Shown piece by piece: positions 6,231 through 9,811 of a DNA stretch of 9,811 bases. Within the stretch, counting starts at the first letter, position 1; each line of letters opens with the position of its first letter. Made by a program: the position numbers and the translations under genes. The DNA is from Gammaproteobacteria bacterium (GTDB lineage Bacteria > Pseudomonadota > Gammaproteobacteria > Chromatiales > Chromatiaceae): NCBI GenBank assembly GCA_015231665.1, contig JADGBD010000052.1, forward strand, positions 1-9,811. Direction: 5' to 3'. Under the pieces are notes generated by a model. It did not search any database, had not been told where the DNA came from, and saw only the letters and a list, made by a program, of their open reading frames with translations.

Positions 6231-6393
6231 GGGTATACTCCGAAAGTATGGGTTAAACCTCCACGCATCCCGCACCGTAACCCGATCTGAGACCAGGCAC
6301 CCAACGGTGTGTGACGACGCGTGTGTGGATTCAAATTGGAAGGGATTGGCGTTTCGACAAAGGCCCTTCGATTTAGGTGTTTGCCCGCAGGCG
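6231..6393 (-). ncRNA. rpsB mRNA leader, S2-autoregulation type (t44/tff-like)
   Basis: This is the predicted 5' untranslated leader of about 160 nt between the promoter and the rpsB ATG. E. coli rpsB has a leader of similar length, known as the t44/tff RNA and as the target of S2 repression. The most telling part is GGGATGCGTGGAGG followed by TTTAACCC at 6271-6250 on the minus strand. I recall a near-identical GGGATACGTGGAGG...AACCCC block at this place in E. coli. Visible helices are ACGGTG (minus 6278-6273) with CACCGT (6309-6304), GAAGGG (6369-6364) with CCCTTC (6344-6339), and ATACT/AGTAT (6249-6245 with 6239-6235). The last closes a TTCGG loop that overlaps the GGAG ribosome site. Regulation by S2 is inferred from the family. 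A covariance-model search against the t44 / S2-leader family would decide it. Confidence 0.65.
6238..6241 (-). promoter_or_regulatory. Shine-Dalgarno of rpsB, partly in a hairpin
   Basis: GGAG on the minus strand, 7 nt before the ATG at 6230. Its first two bases lie in the loop and its last two in the 3' arm of a 5-bp hairpin (6235-6249). This is a plausible place for access to be controlled. Confidence 0.65.
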
Positions 6394-6409
6394 GCGCGTT
6401 TTATACCAT
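6381..6409 (+). promoter_or_regulatory. Possible promoter of map-glnD
   Basis: TTGCCC (6381-6386), a 17-nt spacer and TACCAT (6404-6409) would start transcription near 6416, about 36 nt before map. Both hexamers are imperfect. The site lies over the -10 of the rpsB promoter on the other strand, so the two might compete. Confidence 0.3.
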
Positions 6410-6428
6410 AGACCCCTGCCCACCACAA
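6400..6428 (-). promoter_or_regulatory. Predicted sigma-70 promoter of the rpsB operon
   Basis: On the minus strand TTGTGG (6428-6423), a 17-nt spacer and TATAAA (6405-6400) form a good promoter. The discriminator ACGCGCC right after the -10 is GC-rich, the type seen at ribosomal promoters under stringent (ppGpp) control. The predicted start near 6393 gives the leader of about 160 nt. No other candidate between map and rpsB is as good. Confidence 0.65.
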
Positions 6429-6451
6429 ATCTGTCCCTGAATTTAGCCCTC

Positions 6452-7231
6452 ATGCCTGCCATCATCAAAACCCCTGCGGAAATCGACAAGATGCGCGTTG
6501 CTGGCCGCCTGGCCGCCGAGGTTCTCGAGATGATTGGCCCCCATGTGCAGCCCGGGGTCACCACCGATGAACTGGACGCCCTCTGCCATGATTACATTGT
6601 CAACACCCAGCAGGCGATCCCGGCGCCGCTGAATTACCGTGGCTTTCCCAAGTCCATCTGCACCTCGGTCAATCAGCAGGTCTGCCACGGCATCCCGGCG
6701 AACAAAAGACTCAAGAGCGGCGACATCATCAATATCGATATCACCGTGATCAAGGACGGTTACCACGGCGACACCAGCCAGATGTTTTTCGTCGGCGATG
6801 TCCAGCCCCACGCCACCCGCCTCTGCCAGCTGACCTATCAAGCCCTCTGGCAAGGCATCCGCAAGGTGCGCCCCGGCGCCACCCTGGGCGACATCGGCCA
6901 CAGCATTCAGCATTTTGTCGAGAGCAATCACTGCAGCGTGGTGCGCGAATACTGCGGCCACGGCATCGGCCGGGACTTCCACGAGGAGCCGCAGGTGGTA
7001 CATTACGGCAAACCCGGCGATGGCCTGGTGCTGGAGGCTGGCATGTGTTTCACCATCGAGCCCATGGTCAACCTGGGCAAGCGGCATGTGAAACTGCTCA
7101 AGGACGGCTGGACTGTAATCACCAAGGACGGCCGCCTCTCCGCCCAATACGAGCACAGCATCCTGGTGACCGAGCAGGGCTATGAGATCCTTACCCTGCG
7201 CCGGGATGAACAACCTGATGGCCCTCTCTGA
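6452..7231 (+). CDS. map: Methionine aminopeptidase, type I
   Basis: MetAP removes the initiator methionine from nascent proteins whose second residue is small; it is cytosolic, ribosome-associated and metal-dependent. The product has 259 residues (E. coli 264). All five metal ligands are present, each one position before the E. coli number: D96 in NIDITVIKDG, D107 in HGDTSQMF, H170 in EYCGHGIGR, E203 in FTIEPM and E234 in AQYEHSILVTE. The substrate-side histidine H79 (VCHGIP) is also there. The N terminus lacks the zinc-finger or SH3 linker of longer types. The frame is open 25 codons upstream, but MPAIIKTPAEIDKMR is the family start. No clear Shine-Dalgarno precedes this ATG, which is unusual beside its neighbours. 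It is divergent from rpsB and overlaps glnD at its 3' end. Confidence 0.96.
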   Translation: MPAIIKTPAEIDKMRVAGRLAAEVLEMIGPHVQPGVTTDELDALCHDYIVNTQQAIPAPLNYRGFPKSICTSVNQQVCHGIPANKRLKSGDIINIDITVIKDGYHGDTSQMFFVGDVQPHATRLCQLTYQALWQGIRKVRPGATLGDIGHSIQHFVESNHCSVVREYCGHGIGRDFHEEPQVVHYGKPGDGLVLEAGMCFTIEPMVNLGKRHVKLLKDGWTVITKDGRLSAQYEHSILVTEQGYEILTLRRDEQPDGPL

Positions 7232-9811
7232 CGTCACCCTCAGCAACAGCTTGCTCGATTTCATCGCCGAGCGTCTGCAACAGCGCACCCCCAGCCTGCA
7301 AGCCTATCGCGAGACCCTGCAGAAGGGCTCCCAGCGCCTGGGCGAGCGGTTCCTGCGGGGCGAGAGCATCGAGCAACTGGTCGGTGCACGCAGCCGCCTG
7401 ATCGACGAGGTCCTCACCGCCGCCTGGCAGCAGCATATCGACAGCGACACCCCCGCCTGCCTGGCGGCGGTGGGCGGCTACGGCCGCGGCGAGCTCCATC
7501 CCCATTCCGACATCGACCTGCTGATCCTGCTGGAGCAGGAGGACGAAGCCAGCGCCGAGGCCCTGAGCCGGCTGCTGACCTTCTTCTGGGACATCGGCCT
7601 GGAAGTGGGCCACAGCGTGCGCAGCCTGGACCAGTGTGTCGAGGAGGCGCTGGGGGATGTCACCGTCATCACCAACCTGATGGAATCCCGCTACCTCACC
7701 GGCCAGCGCGATCTGTTCGAGCAGATGCGCCGGCGCATCGAGCCGGAGCGTATCTGGTCGAGCGAGGCCTTCTTTGCCGCCAAGCTGGAGGAACAGCAGC
7801 AGCGCCACCGCAAGTTTGGCGGCAGCTCCTACAACCTCGAACCCAACATCAAGGAAGGGCCCGGCGGCCTGCGCGATATTCAGGTCATCGGCTGGGTGGC
7901 CAAGCGCCACTACGGCGCCGAGACCATGTTCGATCTGGTCCGCCAGGGCTTTCTCAGCGAGGAGGAATACGGCACCCTGATGGACGGCCAGCGCCTGCTC
8001 TGGCGCATCCGCTTCGCCCTGCACCTGCTCACCGGCCGGCGCGAGGACCGCCTGCTGTTCGACTACCAGCGCACCCTGGCCGCCCAGTTCGGCTATGTGG
8101 ATGCGGACAACAACCTGGCGGTGGAGCAGTTCATGCAGCGCTACTACCGCACCATCATGGAGCTCAACCGCCTCAACGACATGCTCCTGCAGCTGTTCCA
8201 GGAGGCCATAGTCCTGCACGGCCAGGCCTGCATTCCCCAGCCCATCAACCGCCGCTTCCAGTCCTGCAACGGCTATCTGGAAGTCATCGATGAGCGGGTG
8301 TTCAAGCGCGAACCCTATGCCCTGCTGGAGCTGTTTCTGCTGCTGTCGCAGAACCCCCAGCTGCAGGGGGTGCGGGCCAACACCATCCGCCTGATCCGCA
8401 ACCACCGCCATCTGATCGACGACAGCTTCCGCAACGACCTGCGCAATCGCGCCCTGTTCATGGAACTGCTGCGTCAGCCCAGCGGCTGCGTCACCGAGCT
8501 GCGACGGATGAACCGCTACGGCATCCTCGCCGCCTATCTGCCGGCCTTCGCCAACATCGTCGGGCGCATGCAGTACGACCTCTACCATGTCTATACGGTG
8601 GACGAGCACAGCCTGTTTGTCATGCGCAACATCAGCCGGCTGATGGGCCAGACCAGCAACAGCCCCTTTCGCGTCGGCAAGGAGATACCCCAGCGTATCG
8701 CCAAGCCGGAGCTGCTCTATCTGGCCGCCCTGTTCCACGACATCGCCAAGGGTCGCGGCGGCGACCATTCCGAGCTGGGCGAGCAGGAGGCGCGCGCCTT
8801 TTGCCGGCTGCACCTGCTCAGCGAGCACGACGCCGAACTGGTCGCCTGGCTGGTGCGCCAGCACCTGCTGATGTCCATCACCGCCCAGCGCAAGGACATC
8901 AGCGACCCCGATGTCATCGGCGAGTTTGCCGCCATCGTCGGCAACCACAACCGCCTCAACCACCTGTTCCTGCTCACCCTGGCCGATGGCCAGGCCACCA
9001 ACCCCGCCCGCTGGAGCGCCTGGAAGGAGAGCCTGCTGAGCGAACTGCACCACGCCGCCAGCCAGGCCCTGCAGCGCGGCCTGGACAATCCCCGCGACCA
9101 GGAAGACCTAATCCTGGAGAAATGCGCCCAAGCCCTGGCACTACTGCAACAAAGCGGCCTGGAGCGCGCACCTGTCGAGGCCCTGTGGAACGAATTCGGC
9201 AATCACTTTTTCCTCCACAACCAGCCCGACGAGATCGCCCGCCAGACCGCCGCCGTGCTTGCCGCCGATCTCCATGCCCTGCCGCTGATCCAGATCCGCG
9301 ATGACGCCGAGCGCGGCGCTACCGAGGTGCTCATCTACACCCACGACCGCAAGCAGCTATTCGCCCTCACCACCGGCCTGCTCGATCGCCTCGGCCTGAA
9401 CATCCTCGATGCCCGCATCCAGACCACCCGCGACGGCTACACCCTCAACAACTACAAGATCCTCGAAGAAGACGCCAGCCCGGTCAGCGAACCGCGGCGC
9501 AAGCAGGAAATTGCCGACAACCTGCGCCAGGTACTGCTGTCCACCGAGACCGTTGACCTGAAGATGTCCCGGCGCATGGCCCGCCGGCTCAAGCACTTCG
9601 ACACCGGCACCGAGATCCGCTGCCTCAACGAGGCCGGCCTGCGCCACAGCCTGCTCCAGGTCACCACCGGCGACCGCCCGGGGCTGCTCGCCCGCATCGG
9701 CCTGGGCCTGTCCGACTGCGGCATCCGCCTGCACGGCGCACGCATCTCCACCATCGGCGAGGTGGCCGAGGATATCTTCTACGTCACCGGCCCCGATGGC
9801 ATGACCCTGAA
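7206..9811 (+). CDS. glnD: Bifunctional PII uridylyltransferase / uridylyl-removing enzyme, 3' end cut by window
   Basis: GlnD adds UMP to PII proteins (GlnB/GlnK) when glutamine is low and removes it when glutamine is high, so controlling glutamine synthetase and NtrBC. The 868 codons present compare with about 890 in E. coli, so roughly 20 residues are missing on the right. Domains in order: the nucleotidyltransferase with GGYGRGELHPHSDIDLL at 90-106 and catalytic D102 and D104; the PII-uridylyltransferase linker with SYNLEPNIKEGPGGLRDIQ; the HD phosphohydrolase with LFHDIAKGRGGDHSELG at 509-525 (H511, D512) giving uridylyl removal; then two ACT domains from about 707 and 816 that sense glutamine. 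The start is uncertain. ATG 7206 overlaps map by 26 nt; ATG 7218, with GGGATGA upstream, and ATG 7182 are in frame. Translation is probably coupled to map. The frame is open throughout and no promoter is seen. Confidence 0.95.
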   Translation, partial: MNNLMALSDVTLSNSLLDFIAERLQQRTPSLQAYRETLQKGSQRLGERFLRGESIEQLVGARSRLIDEVLTAAWQQHIDSDTPACLAAVGGYGRGELHPHSDIDLLILLEQEDEASAEALSRLLTFFWDIGLEVGHSVRSLDQCVEEALGDVTVITNLMESRYLTGQRDLFEQMRRRIEPERIWSSEAFFAAKLEEQQQRHRKFGGSSYNLEPNIKEGPGGLRDIQVIGWVAKRHYGAETMFDLVRQGFLSEEEYGTLMDGQRLLWRIRFALHLLTGRREDRLLFDYQRTLAAQFGYVDADNNLAVEQFMQRYYRTIMELNRLNDMLLQLFQEAIVLHGQACIPQPINRRFQSCNGYLEVIDERVFKREPYALLELFLLLSQNPQLQGVRANTIRLIRNHRHLIDDSFRNDLRNRALFMELLRQPSGCVTELRRMNRYGILAAYLPAFANIVGRMQYDLYHVYTVDEHSLFVMRNISRLMGQTSNSPFRVGKEIPQRIAKPELLYLAALFHDIAKGRGGDHSELGEQEARAFCRLHLLSEHDAELVAWLVRQHLLMSITAQRKDISDPDVIGEFAAIVGNHNRLNHLFLLTLADGQATNPARWSAWKESLLSELHHAASQALQRGLDNPRDQEDLILEKCAQALALLQQSGLERAPVEALWNEFGNHFFLHNQPDEIARQTAAVLAADLHALPLIQIRDDAERGATEVLIYTHDRKQLFALTTGLLDRLGLNILDARIQTTRDGYTLNNYKILEEDASPVSEPRRKQEIADNLRQVLLSTETVDLKMSRRMARRLKHFDTGTEIRCLNEAGLRHSLLQVTTGDRPGLLARIGLGLSDCGIRLHGARISTIGEVAEDIFYVTGPDGMTL

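Noticed and set aside
6231..6428. 66-residue N-terminal extension of S2 in the same frame
   Set aside because: It overlaps the predicted promoter and leader, lacks family similarity, and the ATG at 6230 has a proper ribosome site and the standard S2 start.
7191..9053. A 620-codon open frame on the minus strand opposite glnD
   Set aside because: It is exactly antisense to a clear GlnD with intact catalytic motifs. Its translation is a low-complexity run of Ala, Gly, Val, Gln and Leu, as expected from the GC-rich codon use of glnD. No recognisable domain is present.

Overview
This window is core-genome DNA from a G+C-rich gammaproteobacterium. It holds two divergent blocks around a shared intergenic region at about 6231-6451. 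Every protein-coding stretch is a recognisable housekeeping gene, and I found no phage, transposase, CRISPR, toxin or defence gene. The assignment to Gammaproteobacteria rests on protein motifs, on the divergent map / rpsB arrangement, on an rpsB leader resembling the S2-autoregulated leader, and on the map-glnD pairing. The order frr-uppS-cdsA-dxr is the one I recall from Pseudomonas and several other non-enteric gammaproteobacteria. Escherichia coli instead has frr-dxr-uppS-cdsA. A Chromatiales- or Pseudomonas-like host is a guess.

Minus strand, in transcription order from about 6393 to the left edge: a strong promoter with a GC-rich discriminator, a leader of about 160 nt, rpsB (ribosomal protein S2), a hairpin attenuator, tsf (EF-Ts), a 268-bp gap full of repeats, pyrH (UMP kinase), frr (ribosome recycling factor), a 160-bp gap with another repeat array, uppS (undecaprenyl diphosphate synthase), cdsA (CDP-diacylglycerol synthase) and dxr (DXP reductoisomerase). 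The cluster joins translation (S2, EF-Ts, RRF), pyrimidine nucleotide supply (UMP kinase) and envelope lipid precursors (Dxr and UppS in the isoprenoid to undecaprenyl route, CdsA for phospholipids). uppS, cdsA and dxr overlap by a few bases and are probably translationally coupled. pyrH and frr are separated by one base. The rseP gene expected after dxr is not visible in the 55 bases left.

Plus strand, from about 6416 to the right edge: map (methionine aminopeptidase), then glnD (PII uridylyltransferase / uridylyl-removing enzyme). glnD overlaps the end of map and runs off the window, probably lacking only about 20 C-terminal residues.

The least ordinary content is between genes. Two 38-bp arrays of degenerate 9-10 nt units (2828-2865 and 4435-4472) lie in inverted orientation on either side of pyrH-frr. 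They match at 32 of 38 positions by hand alignment and share the same 9-10-9 spacing of their GCG cores. A third, degraded copy, a single 10-bp unit and an imperfect C/G-rich hairpin lie in the tsf-pyrH gap. These look like small dispersed intergenic repeats that entered an otherwise compact operon. The rpsB leader has a GGAGG 27 nt upstream of the start in addition to the working Shine-Dalgarno.
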